A stretch of 64,000 bases of DNA from Pseudomonas chlororaphis subsp. piscium (GCF_003850345.1 NZ_CP027707.1:5394001-5458000); one strand, 5' to 3'; positions 25,637-34,401 are shown, numbered from the stretch's first letter. The notes: generated by a model from the sequence alone, not told the origin. Program-made: numbers and translations.

Positions 25637-26134
25637 ATGGATAGCCCAACGACCACCCGACTCGTGCCCTACGAACAGCTCGATGCCACGCAATTGCAGC
25701 AGCTCGACGCGCTCGAGGTGCACCCGCAACAGAAGAATTATTCCGGCGACATCTACACCGCGCTGCATACCCTGCTCAAGGCACCGGAACCCGGGATCAA
25801 GGGCTTCGCCCTGCTGGCCGACGAAGTCCCGGTGGCGTTCCTGCTGCTCAAGCGCCCGCCGTTCCTACCCCATTGGGCCGACCCCGACACCGCCACCCTG
25901 CATGCCTTGCAGGTCGATCACCGGGTCCAGGGTAAAGGCTACGGCCGCGCCTGCCTGCAAGCCCTGCCCGCCGCCGCGCGCCTGGTGTGGCCGGAGATCA
26001 AGGGGCTGATGCTGTCGGTGGACGCGGACAACCAAGCGGCGTTCAACCTCTACCTGAAGCAAGGCTGGGTCGACAGCGGCGAGGCCTACCGGGGCCGCAT
26101 CGGTTACGAACGCCGCCTGGCCCTGATTTTCTGA
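25637..26134 (+). CDS. GNAT-family N-acetyltransferase
   Basis: 165 residues. GNAT acetyl-CoA motif A is LHALQVDHRVQGKGYGRACL (Q/R-x-x-G-x-G/A: VQGKGYGRA), with a C-terminal motif B LSVDADNQAAFNLYLKQGWV. Start at ATG 25637; a TTG two codons earlier is also open. The PPOX gene begins 17 bases after the stop, so the pair may be cotranscribed. Substrate unknown. Confidence 0.88.
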   Translation: MDSPTTTRLVPYEQLDATQLQQLDALEVHPQQKNYSGDIYTALHTLLKAPEPGIKGFALLADEVPVAFLLLKRPPFLPHWADPDTATLHALQVDHRVQGKGYGRACLQALPAAARLVWPEIKGLMLSVDADNQAAFNLYLKQGWVDSGEAYRGRIGYERRLALIF

Positions 26135-26151
26135 CGTTACCCAGGAGAAGC

Positions 26152-26760
26152 ATGATGCTGACCACCCTCGAACAACTGGAAGCGATCTACGGCCTGCCCC
26201 TCGAGCGGGCCGTGCGCAAGGAAATCCCCTTCCTCAACCCGGACTATCAGGCCATGGTGCGCGCCTCGCCGCTGGTGATCCTGAGCACCAGCGGTCCCGA
26301 CGGCATGGACGGCTCGCCCCGCGGCGATGCCCCGGGTTTCGTGCGGATCATCGACGAGCGCACCCTGGCCCTGCCCGACCGCCCGGGCAACAACCGCATC
26401 GACAGCCTGCGCAATATCGTCAGCGACCCGCGGGTGGCCCTGCTGTTCATCATCCCGGGCATCGGCGAGACCCTGCGGGTCAATGGCCGGGCGCGGATCT
26501 CGGCCGAGCCGGCGCTGCTGGACAGCTTCGCGGTGAACGGCAAGCCGGCGCGCACGGTGATCCTGGTGGACGTCGAGGCGGCCTACTTCCACTGCTCCAA
26601 GGCCATAGTGCGTTCCGACCTGTGGAACCCCGAGCACTACCTGGAACGCTCGGCCCTGCCCTCGGCCGGCGCCATCCTCAAGCGCCTCTGCGACGGCCAG
26701 TTCGACGCCGACCGCTACGACCGGGAAATGCCGGAACGGGTGCGCAACAGCCTGTATTGA
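26152..26760 (+). CDS. PPOX-type flavin-binding protein (MSMEG_1061-like)
   Basis: 202 residues of the pyridoxamine 5'-phosphate-oxidase-like split-barrel family: FLNPDYQAMVRASPLVILST, DGSPRGDAPGFVRIIDERTL, LPDRPGNNRIDSLRNIVSDP, ALLFIIPGIGETLRVNGRA. The blocks match the subfamily of FMN-dependent PPOX proteins seen as MSMEG_1061. CAGGAGAAG precedes two adjacent ATG codons (26152, 26155). Probable oxidoreductase; substrate unknown. Confidence 0.87.
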   Translation: MMLTTLEQLEAIYGLPLERAVRKEIPFLNPDYQAMVRASPLVILSTSGPDGMDGSPRGDAPGFVRIIDERTLALPDRPGNNRIDSLRNIVSDPRVALLFIIPGIGETLRVNGRARISAEPALLDSFAVNGKPARTVILVDVEAAYFHCSKAIVRSDLWNPEHYLERSALPSAGAILKRLCDGQFDADRYDREMPERVRNSLY

Positions 26761-26768
26761 ATGCTTCT

Positions 26769-26858
26769 GTAGGAGCGAAGCTTGCTCGCGATAAAGGTTA
26801 ACGCGGTACATCAGCCAGACCGCGACGCCCCTATCGCGGGCAAGCCTCGCTCCTACAG
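26769..26858. repeat. REP pair
   Basis: GTAGGAGCGAAGCTTGCTCG at the left and CGGGCAAGCCTCGCTCCTAC at the right around a short spacer, between the PPOX gene and the convergent GNAT gene. Confidence 0.88.
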
Positions 26859-26883
26859 GGCGCTGTCGTGGAATCGCAAGCAG

Positions 26884-26911
26884 AAAAAAGGGCTGCCTCG
26901 TCGCAGCCCTT
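26884..26911 (-). terminator. Rho-independent terminator of the minus-strand GNAT gene
   Basis: GGGCTGC (26890-26896) pairs with GCAGCCC (26903-26909); six A on the left become a T-run on the minus strand, six bases after the GNAT stop. Confidence 0.85.
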
Positions 26912-26916
26912 CGATT

Positions 26917-27414
26917 TCACAACTCCAGCACCATCTCATGCCAGGCCATGCCGCCATGGTCCGACGCCGAGGCCTTGAGGTAGACGAAGCCGAAGCGCTC
27001 GTACAGCGGCACATGCCGCTCCTTGCACATCAGGTTGATGCTGGCCTTGCCCAGGCCGCGCATGCGCTCGATAAAGGCCTCCAGCAAGCGCCGGGAAACA
27101 CCCTGGCCCTGATAGTCCGGATGCACCACCACCGACATGATCACCACGTGAGGCCCGGCCGGGTCGTGGCCGATCAGTTCCTTGAAGGCCTCGTCGGCCA
27201 TCTCGACCTCGAAGGCCGCGCCGGAATTGATGAAACCGGCCACCACGCCATCCACCTCGGCGACGATGAAACCCTCGGGCCAGGTGGCGATGCGGGTGGC
27301 GATCTTTTCTCGGGTGGCGGCTTCGTCGCCTTCGTAGGCCAGGGTTTCGATGGCGAAGCAGCGGTCCAGGTCAGCGGCGGCGACCTGACGGATCAACAGG
27401 TTGGATAAGGTCAT
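26917..27414 (-). CDS. GNAT-family N-acetyltransferase (AANAT-like)
   Basis: 165 residues: LIRQVAAADLDRCFAIETLA start, a central FIVAEVDGVVAGFINSG strand pair, acetyl-CoA loop VVHPDYQGQGVSRRLLEAFI, and C-terminal ERHVPLYERFGFVYL. The arrangement resembles arylalkylamine-type acetyltransferases. Single gene with its own terminator. Substrate not inferable. Confidence 0.88.
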   Translation of the reverse strand: MTLSNLLIRQVAAADLDRCFAIETLAYEGDEAATREKIATRIATWPEGFIVAEVDGVVAGFINSGAAFEVEMADEAFKELIGHDPAGPHVVIMSVVVHPDYQGQGVSRRLLEAFIERMRGLGKASINLMCKERHVPLYERFGFVYLKASASDHGGMAWHEMVLEL

Positions 27415-27583
27415 GGGGAACAGATCGGCTATGGGAAATGTCGCCGATCATAAAGTAATAAGGCTTGCATATCGAATGGCGGCAAGCCCGTAAAACCTGC
27501 ATATAGTCGCTGTCATCCGCATGCCAATCAGGCTATTTATCAGGGCTCAATCAATCCCATCCTGGTCGAGTACGGAAGTCGCC

Positions 27584-27694
27584 ATGAGCAATGTTCAGAT
27601 CGGTTTGCTGGTGCTGTTCGGCATCAGTGCGTTCGGTTTTGTCACCCTGTCCATCGACCTGTGGCGCGCCCGCCGGTTGGGCAAGGGCAAATGA
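27584..27694 (+). CDS. 36-residue single-pass membrane protein
   Basis: A short frame from ATG 27584: residues 1-5 polar, about 6-27 hydrophobic (IGLLVLFGISAFGFVTLSID within it), then a basic tail WRARRLGKGK. This is the layout of a small inner-membrane protein with a positive cytoplasmic C-terminus. GGAAG lies ten bases upstream, and a GC-rich hairpin begins right after the stop. An AT-rich 150-base region precedes it. Function unknown. Confidence 0.62.
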   Translation: MSNVQIGLLVLFGISAFGFVTLSIDLWRARRLGKGK

Positions 27695-27715
27695 CCGGGC
27701 CCGCCGCGGGCCCGG
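27695..27715 (+). terminator. GC-rich hairpin after the 36-residue ORF
   Basis: CCGGGCCCG and CGGGCCCGG with a three-base loop begin directly after the TGA. No T-run follows, so it may be a weak terminator or an mRNA-end stabiliser. Confidence 0.5.
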
Positions 27716-27737
27716 CCTGTACTCGCGATGCGCCTCA

Positions 27738-28223
27738 CTACTCCTTGAGCGGCAGCCATATCTCCAACACGCCCTGGCCGGTGTCGGGGTTGAAGTCGGC
27801 GCTGTAGCGTTCGAATTCCGGCGCATCGGCGGCTTCGCGCCCGGACTGTGGCAGCCAGGTTTTCCAGATGTATTGGAAGGTCTGCGGCAGGCTCGCGAGC
27901 GGCCCCTTGTGCTCGAACACCGCGTAATGCTGCGGCGGCACCTCGATCCAGCGATACAGCTCGGGCAAATCGTCGAGCTTGCTGATCTCGACCCCGGCGA
28001 TGTATTCGAAGCCGCCCTTGCCGTCGGGGTTGCAGCAGAGGCCGTAGGTCTCCTCCCCCACCTGGCCGGGGACCTTGCCGAGATGGGGAATAAAGCGTTC
28101 CCAGAGTTCAGGAATGCGCTGCGTCGTCTCGGGAGTGAAACGCCCGCCGAGGCCGGCAATCAGCAGAAAGCGCCCCTTTTCGAAGCGCGGCACCGGCCCG
28201 CTGACCTGTTTTTGCTCATCCAT
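27738..28223 (-). CDS. GyrI-like / AraC effector-binding domain protein
   Basis: 161 residues with the GyrI-like SHS2-module fold: FLLIAGLGGRFTPETTQRIP, ELWERFIPHLGKVPGQVGEE, YGLCCNPDGKGGFEYIAGVE, YAVFEHKGPLASLPQTFQYI and the final ADFNPDTGQGVLEIWLPLKE. Stand-alone versions bind hydrophobic cations or act as small hydrolases of alkylating compounds. No DNA-binding domain is attached. Confidence 0.85.
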   Translation of the reverse strand: MDEQKQVSGPVPRFEKGRFLLIAGLGGRFTPETTQRIPELWERFIPHLGKVPGQVGEETYGLCCNPDGKGGFEYIAGVEISKLDDLPELYRWIEVPPQHYAVFEHKGPLASLPQTFQYIWKTWLPQSGREAADAPEFERYSADFNPDTGQGVLEIWLPLKE

Positions 28224-28289
28224 GATGCGACTCCTGCCTGAAAAATGGGTTCGGCAGGGAGTATAGAGGCCAAACCCGAATCGCCTGCA

Positions 28290-28955
28290 TCAGAGTGCGG
28301 GAAGTTCCGCGACCGCCGCGCCGACGATGAACTCCTGGTAACCGGATAGAATCACGTAGACCGCGAAATAGCAGAAGATCGCCGCAGATGCCAGGTAGGA
28401 ATAGCGCAACAACTTGTCCCCCAGCAGCTTGCCGCCCTGGGTCGCGGCAAAGCACAGGCCCACGACCCAGGCCAGCCCGGCGCAGAAGAAACCGCTGAGG
28501 AACAGCCCGGAACTGAGCAGGTCGCCGCCACCGGAACGGGCAATCAGGGTACCGCCCACCGCGGCGAACCAGAGGATCGCGCTGGGGGACGACATGGCCA
28601 GGAAAATGCCGCGGAAAAACTCCTTGCGCGGCGAACCGTTGTCCACCTCGCCAGCCTCGGCCAGCACGGCGCTGTGGTGGATCGCCGAATAGATCATCTT
28701 CGCCGCGAAATACACCAGCAGCGCCGACCCGCCGATCCACAATACCCAGCGCACCATCTCGTACTGCAGCAGCACGGTCATGCCGGCCAGCGCCAGCACC
28801 GCGTAGACCAGGTCACCGACGCAGGTGCCAAGGCCCAGGCAGAAACCCTGGAAGTAGCCACGCTGCATGGCCAGGGTAATCATCGCGATATTGGCCACGC
28901 CTATGTCCAGGCACAGCGAAAGGCTCAGCAGAAAGCCGCTGGTAAACTCCATCAT
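28290..28955 (-). CDS. LysE-family exporter
   Basis: 221-residue protein with six predicted helices: FTSGFLLSLSLCLDIGVANI, YFQGFCLGLGTCVGDLVYAV, VRWVLWIGGSALLVYFAAKM, FRGIFLAMSSPSAILWFAAV, GLFLSGFFCAGLAWVVGLCF and a last helix. The SP-A segment in helix 4 (normally NP) fits a divergent LysE/RhtB member. Such carriers export amino acids or related compounds. AGGATG precedes the start codon. Confidence 0.85.
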   Translation of the reverse strand: MMEFTSGFLLSLSLCLDIGVANIAMITLAMQRGYFQGFCLGLGTCVGDLVYAVLALAGMTVLLQYEMVRWVLWIGGSALLVYFAAKMIYSAIHHSAVLAEAGEVDNGSPRKEFFRGIFLAMSSPSAILWFAAVGGTLIARSGGGDLLSSGLFLSGFFCAGLAWVVGLCFAATQGGKLLGDKLLRYSYLASAAIFCYFAVYVILSGYQEFIVGAAVAELPAL

Positions 28956-29207
28956 TCATCCTGTTCGATGCGGTTGTTCGAGTGGGGGGTATTTAACGCG
29001 GGCGGGCCCGGCGAACACAATGCGCAGGCTGCGAATCCAGCCACGAGGATGCAAATCCCTGTCCAGGCCGCGCCGCTGCCGGCGAAAAAATAGTTGTCGC
29101 CCCCCTCTGGACAGCCTGGCGCCACAGCCCTTATCGTCTGCCCCCAGGCCACCGCAGTGGCCGACGTCGCTCGGACGGTTCCGGGCGCTCACGTACTCGA
29201 GGCAACA

Positions 29208-30419
29208 ATGGCCGAACAAGGTTCGCCGCGCCGCTTTGCGCGCATAGATCGACTCCCCCCCTACGTATTCAATATCACTGCCGAGCTGAAGATGGCTGCG
29301 CGTCGGCGCGGCGAAGACATCATCGACTTGAGCATGGGTAACCCCGACGGTGCGACTCCACCGCACATCGTCGAAAAACTGGTCACCGTCGCCCAGCGCG
29401 AAGACACCCACGGCTACTCCACCTCCAAGGGTATTCCGCGTCTGCGCCGGGCCATTTCGCGCTGGTACAAGGATCGCTACGAGGTCGATATCGACCCGGA
29501 AAGCGAAGCCATCGTCACCATCGGTTCCAAGGAAGGCCTGGCGCACCTGATGCTCGCCACCCTGGACCAGGGCGATACCGTGCTGGTGCCCAACCCGAGC
29601 TACCCGATCCACATCTACGGCGCGGTAATCGCCGGCGCCCAGGTGCGTTCAGTGCCGCTGGTGCCGGGCGTGGACTTCTTCGACGAACTGGAACGAGCCA
29701 TCCGCGGCTCGATCCCGAAACCGAAGATGATGATCCTCGGTTTCCCGTCCAACCCGACCGCGCAGTGCGTCGAGCTGGATTTCTTCGAGCGGGTGATCGC
29801 CCTGGCCAAGCAGTACGACGTGCTGGTGATCCACGACCTGGCCTACGCCGACATCGTCTACGACGGCTGGAAAGCCCCGTCGATCATGCAGGTGCCGGGC
29901 GCCAAGGACATCGCGGTGGAGTTCTTCACCCTGTCCAAGAGCTACAACATGGCCGGCTGGCGTATCGGCTTCATGGTCGGCAACCCGGAGCTGGTCAGCG
30001 CCCTGGCGCGGATCAAGAGCTACCACGACTACGGCACCTTCACCCCGCTGCAGGTGGCGGCCATCGCCGCACTGGAAGGTGACCAGCAGTGCGTGAAAGA
30101 CATCGCCGAGCAGTACCGCCAGCGCCGCAATGTGCTGGTCAAGGGCCTGCACGAGCTGGGCTGGATGGTCGAAAATCCCAAGGCCTCGATGTATGTCTGG
30201 GCGAAGATTCCCGAGGCCTATGCCCACCTGGGCTCGCTGGAGTTCGCCAAGAAACTGCTGGCCGAGGCCAAGGTCTGCGTCTCGCCAGGGGTGGGTTTTG
30301 GCGAGTACGGCGATGATCATGTGCGCTTCGCCCTGATCGAAAACCAGGACCGCATCCGCCAGGCCGTGCGTGGTATCCGCGGCATGTTCCGCGCCGATGG
30401 CCTGGTGCAGAAAGGCTGA
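29208..30419 (+). CDS. alaC: Alanine transaminase AlaC
   Basis: 403-residue class I/II PLP aminotransferase, close to E. coli AlaC (YfdZ): pyruvate + glutamate to alanine + 2-oxoglutarate. Seen: [20 protein letters not shown] start, [53 protein letters not shown], and the PLP lysine in [27 protein letters not shown] precedes the ATG. The 250-base upstream region is GC-rich and holds no other gene I can support. A terminator follows. Confidence 0.9.
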   Translation: MAEQGSPRRFARIDRLPPYVFNITAELKMAARRRGEDIIDLSMGNPDGATPPHIVEKLVTVAQREDTHGYSTSKGIPRLRRAISRWYKDRYEVDIDPESEAIVTIGSKEGLAHLMLATLDQGDTVLVPNPSYPIHIYGAVIAGAQVRSVPLVPGVDFFDELERAIRGSIPKPKMMILGFPSNPTAQCVELDFFERVIALAKQYDVLVIHDLAYADIVYDGWKAPSIMQVPGAKDIAVEFFTLSKSYNMAGWRIGFMVGNPELVSALARIKSYHDYGTFTPLQVAAIAALEGDQQCVKDIAEQYRQRRNVLVKGLHELGWMVENPKASMYVWAKIPEAYAHLGSLEFAKKLLAEAKVCVSPGVGFGEYGDDHVRFALIENQDRIRQAVRGIRGMFRADGLVQKG

Positions 30420-30444
30420 TACGCCCCGACAAACAAGCAGGCAC

Positions 30445-30472
30445 AAAAAAACCGCATCGCTGCGGTTTTTTT
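30445..30472. terminator. Bidirectional terminator between alaC and gntP
   Basis: ACCGCA (30451-30456) pairs with TGCGGT (30461-30466) around TCGC, flanked by A-run and T-run, so it serves both convergent genes. Confidence 0.88.
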
Positions 30473-30493
30473 GTGGGCGGTGTATCGCGGGGT

Positions 30494-31846
30494 TTAAACC
30501 ACCAGCGACAACAGCAGGATAAAAATCAGGCCAACCACCGAGAGGATGGTTTCCATCGCGGTCCAGGTCTTGAAGGTTTCCGCCACGGTCATGTTGAAGT
30601 ACTGCTTCACCAGCCAAAAACCGGCGTCGTTGACGTGGGACAGGATCAGGGAACCGGCACCGGTGGCCAGCACCAGCAGCTCGCGGTTGACCCCAGGAAT
30701 CATGCCGACCACTGGCACCACGATGCCCGCGCCGGTGATGGTCGCCACGGTCGCCGAACCGGTGGCGATGCGAATCACCGCCGCCACCAGCCACGCCAGG
30801 AGGATCGGCGAGATCTGCGCGTTGACCGCCATGTGGCCGATCACGTCACCCACGCCGCTGGTCACCAGCATCTGCTTGAAGCCACCGCCGGCACCGATGA
30901 TCAGGATGATCGCCGCGGTCGGCGCCAGGCTGGCGTCGAGCAGCTTGAGGATCTGCTTGGAGCCGATGCCCTGGCGCGAGCCGAAGGTGTAGAGCGACAG
31001 CAGCAAGGCCAGCAGCAGCGCGCTGATCGGGTGACCGATCATGTCCATCCAGATGCGGAAGAAATGCCCGTCCGGGAAGGCCACGTCGGCGAAGGTCTTG
31101 AGCAGCATCAGGAACACCGGCAGCAGCACGGTCAGCAGGGTCACGCTGAAGCTCGGCAGGTTGGCCGAGGTGTTCTCGCGCGCCAGCTGGTCCACCAGCT
31201 CCTGGGACGGATGACCCGGGATGTGCTTGGCGATGAAGGTGCCGTAGATCGGACCGGCGATGATCGCAGTCGGCAGGGCCACGATCAGGCCGTAGAGAAT
31301 GGTCTTGCCGATGTCGGCGCCAAACACGCCGATGGCCAGCAGCGGGCCCGGATGCGGCGGCACCAGGCCGTGCACCGCGGACAGGCCGGCCAGCAGCGGG
31401 ATACCGATCTTGATGATCGACACGCCGGTGCGCCGGGCGACGATGAACACCAGCGGGATCAGCAGCACGAAGCCGATCTCGAAGAACAGCGGGATGCCCA
31501 CCAGGAAGGCGGCGAACATCATCGCCCACTGCACCCGCTCCTTGCCGAACGAGCGGATCAGGGTCTGGGCGATCTGATCCGCGCCACCGGATTCGGCCAT
31601 CATTTTGCCGAGCATGGTGCCCAGCGCGAGGATGATCCCGACGAAACCGAGTACACCACCGAAGCCGTCCTGGAACGCCTTGATGATCTTGTCCACCGGC
31701 ATGCCCGAAGTCAGGCCGAGGAAACCCGCGGCGATGGTCAGGGCGATGAAGGGATGCAGCTTGAATCGGGTGATCAGCACGATCAGCCCGATAATGGTGA
31801 CCACTGCGTCTACCAGCAGATAGGTCTCTTGGGACATGCCAAACAT
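30494..31846 (-). CDS. gntP: Gluconate:H+ symporter, GntP family
   Basis: 450 residues, 12-14 helices. GntP landmarks: LITRFKLHPFIALTIAAGFL, GFGGVLGFVGIILALGTMLG, MFAAFLVGIPLFFEIGFVLL, HGLVPPHPGPLLAIGVFGAD, and the end IATGSATVATITGAGIVVP with SHVNDAGFWLVKQYFNMTVA. It imports gluconate for phosphorylation by the adjacent gluconokinase. It is downstream of gntK with an 83-base gap that carries a candidate GntR operator, so it may have its own promoter. Confidence 0.92.
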   Translation of the reverse strand: MFGMSQETYLLVDAVVTIIGLIVLITRFKLHPFIALTIAAGFLGLTSGMPVDKIIKAFQDGFGGVLGFVGIILALGTMLGKMMAESGGADQIAQTLIRSFGKERVQWAMMFAAFLVGIPLFFEIGFVLLIPLVFIVARRTGVSIIKIGIPLLAGLSAVHGLVPPHPGPLLAIGVFGADIGKTILYGLIVALPTAIIAGPIYGTFIAKHIPGHPSQELVDQLARENTSANLPSFSVTLLTVLLPVFLMLLKTFADVAFPDGHFFRIWMDMIGHPISALLLALLLSLYTFGSRQGIGSKQILKLLDASLAPTAAIILIIGAGGGFKQMLVTSGVGDVIGHMAVNAQISPILLAWLVAAVIRIATGSATVATITGAGIVVPVVGMIPGVNRELLVLATGAGSLILSHVNDAGFWLVKQYFNMTVAETFKTWTAMETILSVVGLIFILLLSLVV

Positions 31847-31905
31847 GGGGTTGCCTCCGGTTTGTTGTTTTTATTCAAGCGTTAAAAACGTGAGCCGAGT
31901 GGGAT

Positions 31906-31919
31906 AGCGCTATCTGTGT
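31906..31919 (-). promoter_or_regulatory. Candidate GntR operator upstream of gntP
   Basis: On the minus strand the sequence reads ACACAGATAGCGCT, one mismatch from the Pseudomonas GntR consensus as I recall it (AC-N-AAG-N-TAGCGCT). It is 60-73 bases before the gntP start and inside a wider palindrome around TAGCGCTA. Confidence 0.6.
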
Positions 31920-31929
31920 GAACCGAAGC

Positions 31930-32463
31930 TTATCGGGATGGGTCCAGCCCGTGCTCCAGCCACCAGCCATGGGCCTGTTCGGCCAGCCGGTCAACGCTGT
32001 GGATGGTGGCGTCCAATGCCAGGGTCAGGGGTTCGCCCACGGGAGATTCGAGGGTAGCGAACTGACTGTCGATCAGGGTCGAAGGCATGAAATGCCCCGG
32101 ACGGTGGGCCACGCGATCGGCGGCCACCTGTGGTGTCAATTGCAGGAAAACGAAGCCCAGGCCGGGCGTGGCGCTGCGCAGGCGGTCGCGGTACTTGCGC
32201 TTGAGCGCCGAGCAGGTCAGCACCGGACGCTGTCCGGCGGCCAGGGCACGACGCAACTCGTCGCACAGGCTGTCGAGCCAGCCGGCACGGTCGTCGTCAT
32301 CCAGGGGAATACCGGCACTCATCTTGGCGATATTGGCGGCAGGGTGGAACGTATCGCCTTCAATGGCCGTGGCGCCGCTGCGCTGGCACAGCGCTTCACT
32401 GACGCTGGACTTGCCGCAGCCGGCAACGCCCATGATGACCAGGGCGGTGATGGGTTGACTCAT
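31930..32463 (-). CDS. gntK: Gluconokinase
   Basis: 177 residues. Walker A GVAGCGKSS at residues 12-20, then GDTFHPAANIAKMSAGIPLD and DDDRAGWLDSL, CSALKRKYRDRLR, and GHFMPSTLIDSQFATLE: the full set of the GntK P-loop kinase family. Converts gluconate to 6-phosphogluconate with ATP. Divergent from gntR, same strand as gntP. Confidence 0.95.
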   Translation of the reverse strand: MSQPITALVIMGVAGCGKSSVSEALCQRSGATAIEGDTFHPAANIAKMSAGIPLDDDDRAGWLDSLCDELRRALAAGQRPVLTCSALKRKYRDRLRSATPGLGFVFLQLTPQVAADRVAHRPGHFMPSTLIDSQFATLESPVGEPLTLALDATIHSVDRLAEQAHGWWLEHGLDPSR

Positions 32464-32484
32464 GTAACACCTCAGCGCGCAGAC

Positions 32485-32498
32485 AGCGCTACCTTCGC
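32485..32498 (-). promoter_or_regulatory. Candidate GntR operator near gntK start
   Basis: Minus strand contains AAGGTAGCGCT, the exact AAG-N-TAGCGCT core of the recalled GntR consensus; the leading AC is not kept. It lies 22-35 bases upstream of the gntK ATG. Confidence 0.6.
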
Positions 32499-32635
32499 TC
32501 TTGAAAACGCTAGTGCAAAAATAGTTTATGCCGACGCCTTCTTGTCATTTTTGTGGGTTGCCGCGTATATAGGCCGCGAAACCAAAGAGTGCGGGTCAGG
32601 CCGACCGCGCTCACGCATTGCAGCTGTTTCGAGAC

Positions 32636-32649
32636 AGCGCTACCTTAGT
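32636..32649 (-). promoter_or_regulatory. Candidate GntR operator near gntR start
   Basis: Minus strand reads ACTAAGGTAGCGCT, a full match to AC-N-AAG-N-TAGCGCT as recalled for P. aeruginosa GntR. It ends 29 bases before the gntR ATG, so it suggests autoregulation. The core repeats that at 32485 about 150 bases away. Confidence 0.65.
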
Positions 32650-32678
32650 GACTTGAATTTTGTTTGGCAAGCCGTCTG

Positions 32679-33710
32679 ATGACCTCCTCCAAGAACGATA
32701 AAAATACCCGCACCACGGGGCGCCCTACTCTCAACGAAGTCGCGCGTCTGGCTGGCGTCAGCCCGATCACCGCCTCGCGAGCCTTGCGCGGCATCGACAC
32801 GGTGGCCACCGAACTGGTGGAAAAGGTGCGCAAGGCCGCCAGCGAACTCAACTACGTGGTCAACCCCGCCGCTCGCGCCCTGGCCTCGGCCCAGAGCCAT
32901 TCGGTTGTGGTGCTGGTGCCGTCGCTGTCCAACCTGCTGTTCATCGATACCCTGGAAGCCATTCATCAGGTTCTGCGGCCCAAGGGCTTCGAAGTGCTGA
33001 TCGGCAACTTCCACTACTCCCGCGACGAAGAAGAAAACCTGCTGCGCAACTACATGGCCTACCAGCCCCGTGGCCTGCTGCTGACCGGCTTCGACCGGAC
33101 CGAAAGCGCCCGACGGATGGTCGAAGCCAGCAACGTCCCCTGCGTCTACATGATGGACCTCAACCCCGAGGCCGGCCTGAACTGCGTGGGTTTCTCCCAG
33201 CACAACGCCGGGGAAACCGCCGCCGAGCACCTGATCTCCCGCGGGCGCAAGCGCCTGGCCTACATAGGCGCCCAACTCGACCAGCGCACCCTGATGCGCG
33301 GCGAAGGTTTCCGCCGTGGCCTGGAGAAAGCCGGCCTGTACGACCCGAAACTGAAAGTCCTCACTCCGCGCCCTTCGTCGGTGGGCCTGGGCGGCGAACT
33401 CTTCCTGCAACTGATGCACAGCCACCCGGACGTCGACGCGATCTTCTTCGGCAACGACGACCTGGCCCACGGCGCCCTGCTGGAAGCCATGCGCTGCGGC
33501 ATCAGGATCCCCGAGCAAGTGGCGGTGATGGGCTTCAACGACCTGCCCGCCTCGGCGCACATGGTGCCGCGCCTGAGCAGCATCAGCACCCCGCGCGAAG
33601 CCATCGGCCGCCGCGCCGCGGAACAACTGCTGACCCTGATGGCCGGCAACAGCGTGGCCAAGCCGGTGGTGGACATGGGCTTCGAACTGAAGGTGCGCGA
33701 AAGCACCTGA
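32679..33710 (+). CDS. gntR: LacI-family repressor of gluconate genes (GntR)
   Basis: 343 residues. LacI HTH and hinge: TLNEVARLAGVSPITASRAL, NPAARALASAQSH. The periplasmic-binding-like domain follows (FIDTLEAIHQVLRPKGFEVL; DVDAIFFGNDDLAHGALLEA; MGFNDLPASAHMVPRLSSI). The ATG at 32679 gives the usual short N-terminal tail. Divergent from gntK, with two matching operator-like sites between them. In Pseudomonas this protein represses gntP/gntK until gluconate or 6-phosphogluconate binds. Confidence 0.92.
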   Translation: MTSSKNDKNTRTTGRPTLNEVARLAGVSPITASRALRGIDTVATELVEKVRKAASELNYVVNPAARALASAQSHSVVVLVPSLSNLLFIDTLEAIHQVLRPKGFEVLIGNFHYSRDEEENLLRNYMAYQPRGLLLTGFDRTESARRMVEASNVPCVYMMDLNPEAGLNCVGFSQHNAGETAAEHLISRGRKRLAYIGAQLDQRTLMRGEGFRRGLEKAGLYDPKLKVLTPRPSSVGLGGELFLQLMHSHPDVDAIFFGNDDLAHGALLEAMRCGIRIPEQVAVMGFNDLPASAHMVPRLSSISTPREAIGRRAAEQLLTLMAGNSVAKPVVDMGFELKVREST

Positions 33711-33717
33711 GCCACAT

Positions 33718-34335
33718 TCAGGAACGCAGGCTCAGGGCGCTGAGCAGTACGCCGAAGCCCACCAGCAGAACGCCGAACAGCTGGTCGATACGCCGCTTGT
33801 AAGCCATGAGCCGGGCCCGGATGCCCGGCGTCGAGAAGAACAGCGCCACCGCCACGAACCACAGCACATGGGCCAGGACAATGATCGCGCCATAGCCGAT
33901 CTGCACACCCGGCGCGGTCCCTGGCTGCATCACCTGCATGAACAGGCTGACCACAAAAATCATGGTCTTGGGGTTCAGCGCATTGGTCAAAAAGCCGGTG
34001 CGCAGCGCCGTCCATGCCGAAACCCGCGGCGCATCCGTCGCCACCTCCTCCTCGACTGCGCGAGTACGCAGCATCCGGATACCGAGATAAACCAGGTACA
34101 GCGCCCCGGCGATCTTCAACGCGCTGAACAGCAGCAGCGACTCCTTGACCAGCAGGCCGACGCCAAACAGCGTGTAGCCGATATGCAGCATCACCCCGAG
34201 CCCGATCCCCAGTGCCGTGAACACGCCGTGCCGGCGCGACAGCACCAGGCTGTTGCGCGTGACCATGGCGAAATCCGGCCCCGGGCTGAGCACCGCCAGC
34301 ACAGTGATGGTGATTACCACTAACAGTTCAGTCAT
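33718..34335 (-). CDS. LysE/RhtB-family amino acid exporter
   Basis: 205 residues, six helices with the family signature SPGPDFAMVTRNSLVLSRRH in the first loop and GFLTNALNPKTMIFVVSLFM in the fourth helix region. Exports amino acids or homoserine-lactone-like compounds; specificity unknown. Divergent from a GcvA-like LysR regulator, across a 17-bp palindrome. Confidence 0.9.
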   Translation of the reverse strand: MTELLVVITITVLAVLSPGPDFAMVTRNSLVLSRRHGVFTALGIGLGVMLHIGYTLFGVGLLVKESLLLFSALKIAGALYLVYLGIRMLRTRAVEEEVATDAPRVSAWTALRTGFLTNALNPKTMIFVVSLFMQVMQPGTAPGVQIGYGAIIVLAHVLWFVAVALFFSTPGIRARLMAYKRRIDQLFGVLLVGFGVLLSALSLRS

Positions 34336-34362
34336 TTTCAAACACCTTCGCTATAGAATCCG

Positions 34363-34379
34363 GCCCATACTTTATGGGC
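34363..34379. promoter_or_regulatory. 17-bp palindrome between lysE-like and gcvA-like genes
   Basis: GCCCATActtTATGGGC is a perfect 7+7 inverted repeat with a three-base centre, midway in the 66-base divergent intergenic region. It is well placed as the binding site of the LysR regulator encoded to the right. Confidence 0.5.
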
Positions 34380-34401
34380 ACGAACCCTCACAGAGCGAAC
34401 G

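Noticed and set aside
28956..29207. Possible small gene or riboswitch upstream of alaC
   Set aside because: GC-rich with short open frames only; no ribosome binding site, conserved peptide or recognisable leader structure could be supported.
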